A DNA stretch of 64,000 bases, from assembly GCA_029379385.1 (NCBI GenBank), contig CM055607.1:8866001-8930000 (forward strand). Reading direction: 5' to 3'. The stretch's first letter is position 1. Every line of letters begins with the position of its first letter. This stretch comes from Quillaja saponaria (lineage: Eukaryota; Streptophyta; Magnoliopsida; Fabales; Quillajaceae). The notes beneath the pieces were generated by a model that was given only the letters and a program-made list of their open reading frames with translations, was not told where the DNA came from and did no database searches. Below are positions 23,350 through 40,379 of the stretch, piece by piece. The position numbers and the translations under genes are program-made.

Positions 23350-23569
23350 GGAGCCACTGGAAGAGAAAGATTAGTATGCTAAGTTAATCTCCATCCATCT
23401 CTCTCTTTCTTCCTCTGTCCCTCCCTAGATCTTCCCCACCCATATTCTATATATGACTAGTTACTTCAGTAACTAGCTATTTTCTTAGTTAATGGGTTTT
23501 GGCTTTGAAACAGAAACTAATAGTCTAGCAAGCTAGGAGTAGAGGATGGGGGGAAGAGAGGAGGCATGC

Positions 23570-23725
23570 ATATATGCAGTTTGTTGAGGTTGTTGACAGA
23601 AGATAGAGAGCACAGATGATGATATGCAATATGGAAACTGATCATCAATAGCTAGCAAGCATGCATCTCACTCCTTTGTGCTCTCTATGCTTCTGTCATC
23701 ACCTTTATATGCAGTATTGTGTATC
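23570..23725 (+). ncRNA. MIR157: MIR157 precursor hairpin
   Basis: The 5' arm holds TTGACAGAAGATAGAGAGCA followed by C (23593-23613), which is the canonical miR157 sequence. The 3' arm holds GCTCTCTATGCTTCTGTCAT followed by C (23680-23700), the usual star strand. The two arms pair with the expected few mismatches, and pairing extends into the flanks (TTGAGGT with ACCTTTAT, TATGCAG repeated on both sides). miR156/157 silences SPL transcription factors and sets the timing of the juvenile-to-adult change. The neighbours WAT1, 2OG oxygenase and DUF599 are the same as those I recall around Arabidopsis MIR157C, so orthology is likely. Confidence 0.95.
23593..23613 (+). ncRNA. MIR157: Mature miR157
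   Basis: 21 bases starting with T, identical to the miR157a-c form as I know it. It differs from miR156 by the leading T and by GATAGAG in place of GAGAGTG. Confidence 0.95.
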
Positions 23726-24060
23726 AGCCCCTCAAATCCCAACCCTGACCTCTTTCTTTCCTTAATTAATTTAGCTACTACTTCATTAATTATCATTGCT
23801 TTATTACATTTTGTGACATTCATGGCCAACCTATATGTATATATATATGATCCTTTTCAGCACAAGTTTTCTGCAGTTATATATACCTGTGTGTGTGTCT
23901 TGTAAAGGTTTTAACATGAATACCAACTGATGGCATGTATATGTTTTGCAGTTTGAAACGTGCACCTGGAGGGCAGGGTGGCTCAAGATCAAGATTATGG
24001 ATGATCTGCAGTTTGCTAACTGATCTGGGATGCATCAAGTTTTGTTCTAATTAGTAGCTC

Positions 24061-27000
24061 TAGGCGGCCTCAAGCCATAAAATTCATGAGCCTGAGTTTC
24101 TTCAATTTTAGCTCATTCTACCTCTTCACAATTTTTATAAATCATTATCAGGTACAAATTGGGTTGTTTTCGTTTGGGAATTTATATATATAGATGGTTG
24201 TATATATTAATCCATAAATTTGTCAGGGTCTCACTGACGGTAAGTCAAGATGAATATGTTCATTGACTATTAATGTAATCGGCCTCAACTAAAATTGAGA
24301 TAGTTGTATATATTAATCCATTTATAGTCTCACATTAGCCGAGATTAAACAAATTAATGGCCTTAATTAGTACTCTTTAATCTTTTCGATGATCTCTTCA
24401 AAAAAAAAAAAAACTAAAAATTAATGCTTTGATGGTATATGTGCTGTCAGATATATTAGAATCAGAAACTGTGATTCCTTTATATATGAGGAGATCAGGT
24501 TGATGCACCACTTTCTTTCTGGGAAGAAAGACCATTATCTGCAAGTGGGTTTTTAACAGTTAAGGGAATCATATGTAAGTATCATTTCTTGTCGTGCCTG
24601 CAAGGAAAATATCATATTCTTAATAAGGAATGACATGCTTAAGAAAAATTAATCCAAGTGCTTTATATTTTTTTTACTGTCAGATTAATCTCTCGGACCA
24701 TAACTTTCTTTGTAGATATATATGGTATTTCCCATTTGCATGCTTAATTACAATCATGAACGACATACATAACGAAGGTCCAAATGTCTTTTTGAAGTTG
24801 GAACATGATGGAGAGAGAGAGAGAGAGAGAGATGAGATAGGCATTTTATATTCTTGGGTTATAATTGGTGGAGTCAAATCTTATCAACCACTTCCATTTG
24901 TTGATGACATGCTTTCATGTCTCTGTCTTTGGAAGGAAAGAACACAAAAGAGGAAAGATTACCTTTCCCTTTTGAAATGCTCCCAGTCATCTTTTAACCA
25001 CATTCCTTTCCTTGTTGACTAAAAGTATCAAATATTTAAAAGAAAAACAAAGAGAATTAGTTGAATTCCGCTTTCATTAAAGATAAAAATTTGTGAGGAA
25101 GAAAAAAAAATAAAATTATTTGTCTCAACTTCATTTCTGAATTGGATTGTGACAGGATTAAAATTTGATAAATTTACTAAACCTTATTCAGTAGTTCAAG
25201 ACCAAAGAAAATTATAATTAGAAGCAATGTGATCAAGCTCGCTCATTAGACTATTATCCTGGTGACAAATCAATCCGAATTAAATCAAAATATCGTTTTA
25301 ATTGTTAGATAAGTAAAGATTAGTAAAAATCAAAAGAATTTGTAAAACTAGTGCAGGTTTGATTGAACCAATCTTTTTTATTTTTTTTATTTAAAAAAAG
25401 CACTATTATTTGTAGTCATAATTAGTGAAAATTTTGTATTTTGTATTAAAGATTAGTGAAATAATTGTATTTTATATAATTGTTGCCTTTATTATTTTGA
25501 AACTTGAATGTTGTGATGTAATACACAAAAAATCAATCATTTGTTACATTACTATTAATAACTATAGTTGACTATTTGTAATGTGATTTTCTTACTATAT
25601 AATTAATATTTTTTTTATTTTCTAGTGTATTTAGTATTTATAATTAAGAGAATAATTTATATAATATGTAAAATATATAATCAAATATTTTTATGATATC
25701 ATCTGATTTAATTATAGGTCTAACATCGATTAGACTAATGAGTCGAAATAAGATGATTTTTTTGAGTCAACCACCAATTCAATTTTTAGAACATTGATTA
25801 ATAAATGAAAGAGTAAAACGAAATGGATCTTAAGATTTTATCCTTGTGAGTGGAGATATATATTCATATAATTCATATTTCTTTGCTGAAAACCAAATTA
25901 AGAAGCAACGACATGATTTATCATATCTATAAAAACTAGAGTCAGAACCACACGTACAATTCTGTGTAGTCATAATTTGATTGTGGCCTTTTGCCATGGA
26001 CATCTCATGGAATTTGCTCCTTTTGGCTAGTGGATACTATTGGTGTCCTGCTGGCTATTGGCTAACATGGTTTATGGCCCCATCATGTGCATGCCTAATG
26101 TCTTCTAGGGAAAGTGGCCCTGGATTTGTTCTTAGAAAGAACACGTGACATCCAAGAAAGAAAGATAACCATTTTGTATTCTCAAAATCACTCTATATGA
26201 GACTTGATCCCTGACCGTCACACGGGATTGGTTGGTCTCTTGCGGTTGGATGAAGCCTCAAAAGGGACAAGTGCGATGATGATACAGCACAGGGATAGGA
26301 ACATGTGAAAGTTGATATATACTGTTATACCAGATTGGTAGCCTTCTGAATGAATGGTTTGAAGAGCAACAACACCACACAACTGTTGTTTAAAATGATT
26401 GTTAGAAGACTAGTATTGCACTTTTCGACTTCATTCAATCAATCCCCGGCCTTATTGGTGGAGGTTAATGTACTCATCTTACTCAAGGCTTCTGTGATAC
26501 GAGCTAACCGGCATGGCTTTTGGTTCTGGGCCATGTACTCCCAATCCCCAAGTCCTCCATGCTCCTAATGATTGACCAAGTGACCCCATTTGGACACTTG
26601 TTTTCAGATCATTGGCCAGCTTTAAACTCTAAATATTCCGAGTCAAAGTTACCAATGTTAAACAAAGCACAACCATAAATTTGGATGATATGGCTTTTTT
26701 AATTAGATGTATGAAGTCTTGATATGACATACATATCATGCCTTGATTTGATACAGAGCGACAATGAAAGTTACCAAAACTAGTCATTTATTCAGATTAA
26801 GCTTGATCGTGGTAGGAATAATGATGATATTGTGGTTATTATCTTCAAAATGACAACAGTTCAAATATGCAGAATGTAAAATATTAGGTGGAAAAAACCC
26901 GGTAAGTGTTCCTAGTATGAAAAGTGATGCATGTTTACGAAAGAAAATGCATGAAGAATGACATGAATACAAAAAGGTAACAGGGTTCCAAACTCACCAA

Positions 27001-28424
27001 AAAATAAAACTAAAGTCGTTGTCTCAACCAAGTTTTCAACAAAGAAGAAAATGCAACGGTATTGTCTTCCCAGCAAAGAAGAAAATGACATGAATACAAC
27101 GGTATGCTATTCCAATGAAAATATTGCAACAGATTTCCTAAATTTACATTCCTTGTAGCAGTATGGGTGCAAGCAAAAATAAGGTTTCCCAGCTAATCAT
27201 AAACTGCTTGCATGCTTGCATGAAAGCAAAGGACTGCGAATGTCGAAGTCCTTAATCTGGACATTTACCCTGAGAATGAAGCATTAGGCCTCTTAGGAGA
27301 GATTCAGTAAAAAAAAAAAAAAAAGCTTCAAAGCAGCAAGAAAAGTCTATATTTGGTAAGAAGCAGCTATTCTGCTCCTCAGATATGTCAAGATCAAGAT
27401 TCAACTATCCAAATGCCTTAATTAGTCTTGCCAGAAAATTATTCTTAGAATACTTTGTACACCAACACCAAGAAATTCTACAAGCTAGAGTTTCCATCGC
27501 ACCAATGAACCCAAAGGAGGCCATTGTTCAACTGTTGTTTTATGAATCTACCTAGACTTGCATGCTCATATGTCATAGGTTTGCAGGAGGCGATATTGTT
27601 ACCTAATGACATGATAATAAGATCTCTGATCAACAAGGATTAAAATTGAATTCAAATTCAAATACTTACCTAAAGGCCCTCTAATTCTTAAATACGGCAA
27701 ACTCCATTGTAATATATGCAGATCCATACATGTTACATACCTCAAATAAGGGTGCTGTATTCTCAGTACAGTTCAAATGTCATCTAGTTAATGAAGATGA
27801 AGCCCGCAAGGCAACAAAAAAACAATGAAATTCAACAACAGATGTCGCTGGAAAAGTTAAAAGGTAATTAACACAGTTTTCCTAAATACAGATACCAGAA
27901 TCATGTCCTATCACAAGAAATTATTTGTTTATACTTTCTACCAAAAAAATATAAGATACCTGTTTTAATTTTATTTTTTTTCTTTTTAAGTAAACCCAAA
28001 AAGCTGCTAATGCCTGCCTTCATGTTGAGGTCACCATGTTATGCAGATTTCTTTACATTACTAGAAGGGAAACAAATACTACTATCTACTCCAAAAGCAC
28101 ATCCTACTCCAAACAAGATCCAGTAATTTTAACTGTAAGAGTTAGAGTATAAGTCACATGAGAGAAAAATGTCACATTCATACCTTTTAGTATTGACCAC
28201 AAGTGGGCAAAAGGAACACCAAACCTTAGGTAGATAAATTGTGATGTACTCCTATAAGATTTTCTTCTAGTTGCTAATGCAAGCCAAACTCAAAAAGGAT
28301 TTTAATATCAAAAACTACTAATCTAAGATAAAATTCTCAGGAACACATTAACACATTAATAATACAGTATCTGCACTCAATTGTAAATTACCATCTGATA
28401 AGTATTAATAACTTTTAACTGCAC
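24061..28424. other. Intergenic, no gene seen
   Basis: The sequence is AT-rich. It contains a (GA)n microsatellite at about 24811-24832 and a CACGTG G-box core near 26143. The 130-codon frame at 24630 has no domain, crosses the GA repeat and has no promoter context. Around 27150-28400 the sequence is probably the 3' flank of the DUF599 gene. Confidence 0.5.
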
Positions 28425-31400
28425 TTACGACGATACACCAACTGACTCCACATCATTGATTTTCTTCACGTCCTTGAATGAGCTACAATGGAGATCCCGT
28501 GTAATCCTAGTAGTTGTATCCAAGAAATACAGAATGAATGTCATGAAGCAACAGCATGCAAGCATTGGTATGGGTCCATAGATCCAGACAAAGAGAGGAA
28601 ATGACAGGTAGAAAGCCCGCATTCCGAGAGACCAAGCATAACTTCCCCGATTCAAGGTTCCTGCTACATACTGAATAGAATCCTTTTTGTCTTTCAACGC
28701 GGGTGCAGTGATTAAGAAGCTGACGTGGGCATAGTATCTAATCGACTGCACGTTACATAGAAAGGCAAGGAGGAAGCATATAGAAATAGAAAGGTGTTTG
28801 ATAGCAGATACTATGGAAGTCTTGTTCCCAAAAACTAATTGTGAGTCATCAGAGCTCAATTTGCTGCTTGCAAAAACGCCAATAAGTGAACTAAGCGTGA
28901 TAGCTGTTGTGGCCAGAAGAGTAGATGCCATGATATTATTACGTATTGTTTGAACTGCCAAAACCCCATTTTTCAGGGGATCCTGAAAATAATGCAGCAG
29001 TTGTTTTTAAGATATTGAACCAATACTTAATTGTGTATTCAATAAATATTATATCTATGGAACTCTGAAAAAAGGAAGTCAGGAAACGGTTTCTATATTA
29101 GAGAAAGAAAAGTTTATTTTTTTTGACTTCGTGCTTCTTTAGCAGAGAGGGGTTCAAAGCATAACTTTTATTTCAAGTAGTACAAAAAAAAGTTAATATC
29201 TCAACCTCTACACTGCCCCAGTGAGAGATAGAAAACATTCTGAGGAAGAATATTAGGTCCAAGAAAAGAATTAAAAACAGTCCTCCTAGAGACAAGTAAA
29301 ATCACCATCATCAGACATTATGGTTTGATAATCCAAATTTACCAAATATACTTGATTAGATCGGGGAAACAGAACTTAATACATACTGCAATTGCTGAGA
29401 CTAGCAGAAGATAATAAATTTGGGAAGGTTTATCACAAGTTGAGTTCTGTCTAAACTCTCAAGGAGAAAAATATCAACTCTGAACCAGCCAATCTTCTGC
29501 GGAGTTTTATATAAATGCCCCCTTTTGATATAGACTTACAGATAATGCACTACACATTGAGTTGCACATCTGCAGCTAAAATGGTTTCATCACATCAGCA
29601 TAATAGTAGACAAAAATTTCTTCTGTTAGTTTTTGACTTTTCACTCACCTCTGGCTGGTAAAAAATGAATGGAACGCTAACCAAGCCTGGTCAAAATCAC
29701 TTTGAAGTCTCATTCATATTCTCTTTCAGTAAGAGGATAAGTTTATATTGGTTTTCTAATGATGGACTTGCCTCATGGAAATTTCACAAGTATAGATTAT
29801 GAAGTCTCCAATGTATAGAGCATCCTTGGCTGCAGTATGTCCCATGACTCCCAAGGTTTATAGTTAATATGAACTGAAGGTTGAAAACTGCTTCCATAAG
29901 CATTCCCTTGTTCAAGTTAAAATGGTTATGAGCAACTCTTTCTTGTTCCTATACAATTTGTTAAATCAGGTCCTATAGATGTTCGTACTGACCTCAATTA
30001 CCAGCATAAGCTACAAAATACTTGTTGGAATGTCAGAATAAGACATTTGACAATGAAACTCTGGCTAATATCAGAATCCACTATAGATGGCCAGGATGCA
30101 GAATACTTAATATAAGATGAGAACATGTATACTTGATCCCTGAATATGCTTACTTAGGCTTTAGCGTCATTGAGGATCTCTTTCATCTTACCAAAATAAT
30201 ATTTCCTAACTTTGAACATCAACTCCTAAGGCAACGTAGCAGTTGTATATTAAAATCCAGGTAAAAGAATTCTTTCAAGGAGAATACTACTCAATGACAT
30301 TTTCTTAGTGTTCACTTCCCACCTAAGCAATAGAGTTCACAGTTATTTCTCAGATATGTTATGTTCTGTCACCAATGGGGGAAAACTAAAAGTCAGCCGC
30401 CGGGGGGAGGGGGCAAGGACTTAAGATTGCTCAGTTGAAATTCCAGGTGAAACAAGCAAATCATCCTACCAGACAATGGAAGGAAAAATAAAATCCAACA
30501 GTTTGATTATCAGAAAAATAACAAAGTTCAGTAAACTAGCAACCATATACATCAGAAGTCTTTTTTTATTTTGGTAATAAAATGAGAAAATAAATAAATA
30601 ATAATTTGACATATACAAGCTCTACTGATGTTATTGGTTAGATACTTAGATCAAACCAATACTTGTCAATACAGAACCATATGCACTAGAGCATATAAAC
30701 CAGAAATAAGCAGATCATCAATGTTATAGGAGGAGATATTCAGCTCAGTTATGTAGCTATCAATTGATTTCTGAATCATGTCCAAACTGTCATCAACTTA
30801 TCCCAATTCTATCCAACAGTTAAGTATTTCATTCTAATAGTCTTCCATGAGAACCAAAAAAAAAAAGTCATCCATGAGAACAAGCAGTAAGCTTTGACAC
30901 CATTGATTTGCAAGTATCATACTAGTCATACTAATCTGCTTATGCTCTTTGACTCCAATAACCATACAGCAACAAACCTCAACTGCATACTTTAGAAGTG
31001 TGAATCCAGAATTCCAGATCTCAAAAGTTCTCTCAGAAGTAGTTTAACTTCCACTTACCAATTCATTAATAATAAAAAACATGACATCAAATTTTCAATA
31101 TGTTCCACTGTATCATTTGGTAACTAGGAAGTGAATACCAAATCAAGATACAAGCTTGAGTTGATTATGCAGCATAGTAGAGGACCAAGCACAGTAAATA
31201 AATATAGACATGGCAGCAGGATTGCTACAATAACTAATTTCAAAGTAACTAAAAAATTGAAATCTATAAATAGATACCCCAAGCCAAAATCCAATTTTTA
31301 TTATATACCCCAAAAGTGTTGGTGGCTTCTTACTCCAGGTGCAGTTTCTCTATCCCAACTAAATTGACTCAACGTCCTAGCAAAAGACCTAGTCCCAAAA

Positions 31401-32045
31401 GAAACATAAGTAATCTGTAAGCTCCTCAGTCCATTCTCTGCTCGAACACAATACTGTGCCCAAGACAAAAAGTCAAACCGTTCATAACTTTCTAAATTGT
31501 TCGCCCTCAAAATGACTAGTTTTATCCATAAACATCTTTCAAATTATCAATGACCCTTTTAGAGGCTAAAACAGCGGGCTCATCCATTCAGTCATACAAA
31601 GTTGTGTAACACTCAAGGAGACGCAAATCAAACCACTTTTATTTCTTTCTGACAGTAATCCTTCTGGGGTTTGTTCTAAGAATTTCAATCAACTTTCATG
31701 ATCAATATCTAATTTTACCTGAACGCTAATATAAAAACGCAAAATGGAGCAACAAAAAACAAAAAAATTTCACTTCTTTTTTTGGGGCACGATAAATGTC
31801 AGATAAAATTCTAAAACCCCAGAACTACCAATGCAATCGTTTAGCAAGATGATGGACTGATGGGAAGAGAGAGAAATACTAACACTCATCATGGAAAAGA
31901 CCCATTGATGGCGAGTCTCGGCATTTAGACCAATGACAGTTCGAGAGGGATTGCTCACTATAGTCTTCAGTAGCCAGAAGTTGTATATTCCAAAAAGGGA
32001 AAGACCCAATGGCACCAGTATATAGTCCAAGCATATAACTTCCAT
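28425..32045 (-). CDS. DUF599 family membrane protein
   Basis: Two exons on the minus strand, 32045-31884 and 28982-28425, flank a phase-0 intron of about 2.9 kb (AGT|GTTAG ... TTTTCAG|GAT). They encode 239 residues. The N-terminus MEVICLDYILVPLGLSL with YNFWL, and the junction block MMS|DPLKNGVLAVQTIRNN, are characteristic of DUF599. Further hydrophobic segments follow, near residues 66-85, 105-125 and 165-205 (SLGMRAFYLSFPLFVWIYGP, then MLACCCFMTFILYF). It is a multi-pass membrane protein of unknown biochemical role. The short cytosolic-looking tail ends ESVGVSS. Length and layout match the family. It lies between MIR157 and PAPS1, as its Arabidopsis relative AT3G18215 lies next to MIR157C. 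The ATG at 32045 is the first in frame and fits the family start. The intron holds no recognisable gene. Confidence 0.88.
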
Positions 32046-33285
32046 CCCTGCCTCTTTCTATTTCCCCTGATATTCTTCTGTATTTCAATTATAAAGGCAG
32101 GGCCCCTTATAATTGTTGTAGTGCCATAGACAGAGGTGATTGTCTTGGAGGCCATCAGTGTAAATGTACCACACTTAAACAATATTATCGCTGTCAATAA
32201 TTGCAATAAAATTGTTTTAGTAAAAAAATTATAATAGTATAAATATATATACAATTTTCTTGTGATATAATTTGTGTATGTTGCTCACTAGCATATACTA
32301 GTATTTATTTAATATTTCAGAATTTAAATTTAAAATCCTATTCATGTTGGAGAGATTATATCTTCCAATAATAATAATTTGATTTTTCATTTTTTGTATT
32401 GCGAAAATAAAATTTCTCTTATTTATATAATTATAAAGTGAAAAATTTTACAAGAAATGGATGGTACCCCTCTTTTAATATATAGTTATAATATTAAAAG
32501 ATTCCATTATTGTTCCAAAAAGTTTGTAATAGAGCGGAACACTGAAAGTGCCAACTTGATTTATTATATAACACACTAGCAATCTGGCAACGTATTAAAT
32601 CACCATGAAAGCGAAAAGGGGAGGCAAAATCATTTTATAAATTGTGTCGGGGCATAAAGAAAGCGAAAGGGACGAACCCAACTTACCCGAGTAACAAAAA
32701 TATTTATATAGGTCAACTTAAACAGCTCAACCAATCATTAATCTGACAATTATATACTGATTATGTCATTACAATCTGGAGGAGTAAACTGAAGTAAGCA
32801 ATTACATATCAACTAATGTGGTTTTTATCTTAGAACGAAAGAAACAGTGTTTTCTAACAAAAAATTCATTGTGCCCTGTTCTGTGATTTCGAGGTAGAGC
32901 ATAAATTCCAAGGGTTTGAGACTTTGATATTCAAGCGGTCACTCTTATAATAAAAATTCAAAAGCTTGACAAGTTACAGAATATCAAGCACTAACAACGT
33001 AGACACAACAGAAGTTCTCACTGGTAGATAGAATATGCTAACGGTAACGACTAAGTAGCACGCAGTACTCATGCAGCAGATAATATTTCTGAAATACATA
33101 GGTCCTCAAATCTTGTACATTCCCGTAAGTCAACAGCTCAATGTACATAAAATGGTAGAATGTAGGTTGCTATATCAGGTTTTATACACTATATTGACAT
33201 TATTACAGAAGGAAGAAAAGCAAAATAAATAACTATTGAACAACAATCGGAGCCGAGCTTCTTTTCAGCTCAGGCTTTACATTTC
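32046..33285. other. Intergenic between DUF599 and PAPS1
   Basis: This contains the DUF599 5' flank and the PAPS1 3' flank. No further gene is seen. Confidence 0.5.
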
Positions 33286-38798
<5,513 letters not shown>

Positions 38799-38811
<13 letters not shown>

Positions 38812-39070
38812 AAATATATGGATAAAATTTTTTTATTATGTTGAATTATTTTTTTTCCTTCAACAAAATGGGGGCATAACAATTAAATTTTTATTGATGA
38901 TATTTTGCAGTTCTTTTTGCCGGAAAAAAAAAATCAAATCAAACAAAATAAATAGAAAAAATGTAACAGTGAAACAATTGTTGATAGTACAGTATTTGGG
39001 CGGAAAATTTCGCAGCTATGAACAACTGAGACCATAAGAATATGACAAAATTGAGATTACAGAGCTACCC
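38799..39070. repeat. 11-bp direct repeats bounding about 250 bp at the PAPS1 start
   Basis: CAGAGCTACCC occurs at 38799-38809 and again at 39060-39070. The 250 bases between are AT-rich with T and A runs. The pattern looks like an insertion with a target duplication, but no inverted repeats or tail identify the inserted element. Confidence 0.55.
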
Positions 39071-39201
39071 AAGAATCAATTTCTTCAGAATATGACTATA
39101 GAACAGAGTACAACGCGATCTTAGGCCTCTCAATTCAAACAAAACCCTAACCCTAGACAGCTAAACAAGTAATAGATATCCACAGACCCCAATTAAACTG
39201 A

Positions 39202-39269
39202 CTATCCAAGCGATTGAAAGTCAAAAATCACCGCCTTCATGAATTCTTGAGGTGTGGCACTTGAGCCAT
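39202..39269 (-). promoter_or_regulatory. Two overlapping uORFs in the PAPS1 leader
   Basis: The first reads MAQVPHLKNS and stops (39269-39237). The second, MKAVIFDFQSLG (39240-39202), begins inside that stop through an ATGA overlap. Both lie between the TATA box and the main ATG, so they are probably transcribed. This layout allows termination-reinitiation and could lower PAPS1 translation. The transcript structure is inferred. Confidence 0.45.
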
Positions 39270-39370
39270 GGAGAGCAATCGAGCCCGAAATCTTCAAGAG
39301 TATAATCAAAACCTGACAAAATAACGTAAAAGTATAGAAGAGAGAGAGAGTCCAGATAGAGAGAGAAGCA

Positions 39371-39378
39371 TTTATATA
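39371..39378 (-). promoter_or_regulatory. PAPS1: TATA box of PAPS1
   Basis: TATATAAA on the minus strand is followed by a CT-rich tract (CTCTCTCTCTATCTGGACTC) typical of plant transcription starts. The leader to the ATG at 38811 would be about 530 bases. Confidence 0.55.
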
Positions 39379-40379
39379 CAGAAAAATGAGAGAGGGTTTG
39401 GTTAAACAAGTTGGATATGGAGAAATGTTGTAAAAAATTGACGGTGGCACCACAAAAGAAATAAAAAGGAGAAAATAGTAAATTTGCTTTAGTTGCATGC
39501 ATACTGCTTAGTAGCTTATTACAGGAACACCTGTTTTTACCACTAGACAAAACAAGGGTACTGATTCTTTTTCTTTTTTTTTTGGTGATCTGTGAAAGAC
39601 TCTAGTGATGTTTTCTATATTATTATAATAATAATGATAATTAATTACTTTATTACCAAAAATAATAATTTAATGACTTTCTGTAGACCATTTTTGTGTC
39701 TAAGGATCCATCACTATATTCATTTTTAAAATGGTCACTATAATTATTTTGATATTTGATTATTTTGTTGGAAATGATCATCAAAAATTAATTCATAAAC
39801 TCAATAACCTCATCCTATATACGAGTCATATAGGTTAAAATAGTTGCAGTTTGAAAATGTAGTGCAATCCACAATTTTTCCTTTTGGCTCACTGCTCAGT
39901 GGTTTCTGAAGTTGCAACGACCGATTTAAAATGATGAGTCGTTTGTGGGCAATAAGAAAATTTGTTGTAGACCAATCTTTCTCTTCTTTCTTTTTTTTTG
40001 TTTTTTTTTTGGTAAAAAAAATAGACCAATCATTAACTACAAAATAACTGTAATATGAGGCTACCAATTATTGGCTACGATATTATGGTCTTACGCATCA
40101 AGATTAGTTCAGTACATAATAAACTTATCCTGCTTTGATGACACGCCAACCTGAAAGACATTCACCTTTCCTTCTTTCTTTTTTTATGAATGACACTAAA
40201 GATGATAGAATGTAAGCATTGAAAACTATCCCATTTCATTGAAGAACTTGTACAGACACCCACCACCATTAAGAATCATGCAAGCAGACTTCAACTATCA
40301 CCTACAGCATTGACTTGTCTGAACTAAGATAACAGGCTATGTTATTTTACAACCATTCCAAGAAAACAGCCGACACAGA
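39379..40379. other. Intergenic between PAPS1 and the 2OG oxygenase
   Basis: PAPS1 upstream sequence and the 3' flank of the oxygenase gene. Several T/A runs (for example near 39990) occur and no gene is seen. Confidence 0.5.

Larger units (their letters stand above)
23370..24060 (+). ncRNA. MIR157: Primary transcript of MIR157 (extent inferred)
   Basis: The hairpin lies about 200 bases into this stretch. Downstream, TTTTGCAG|TTTGAAACG at about 23952 looks like a splice acceptor, and GTATGC or GTGTGT-type donors are available before it, so the primary transcript may be spliced. The outer limits are estimates from the TATA box and the last exon-like sequence. It encodes no convincing protein; the 75-codon frame at 23678 overlaps the hairpin and is incidental. 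Confidence 0.5.

Noticed and set aside
24630..25022. 130-codon plus-strand frame
   Set aside because: It crosses a (GA)n run coding RERERERDE, has no domain or splice context, and looks like chance.
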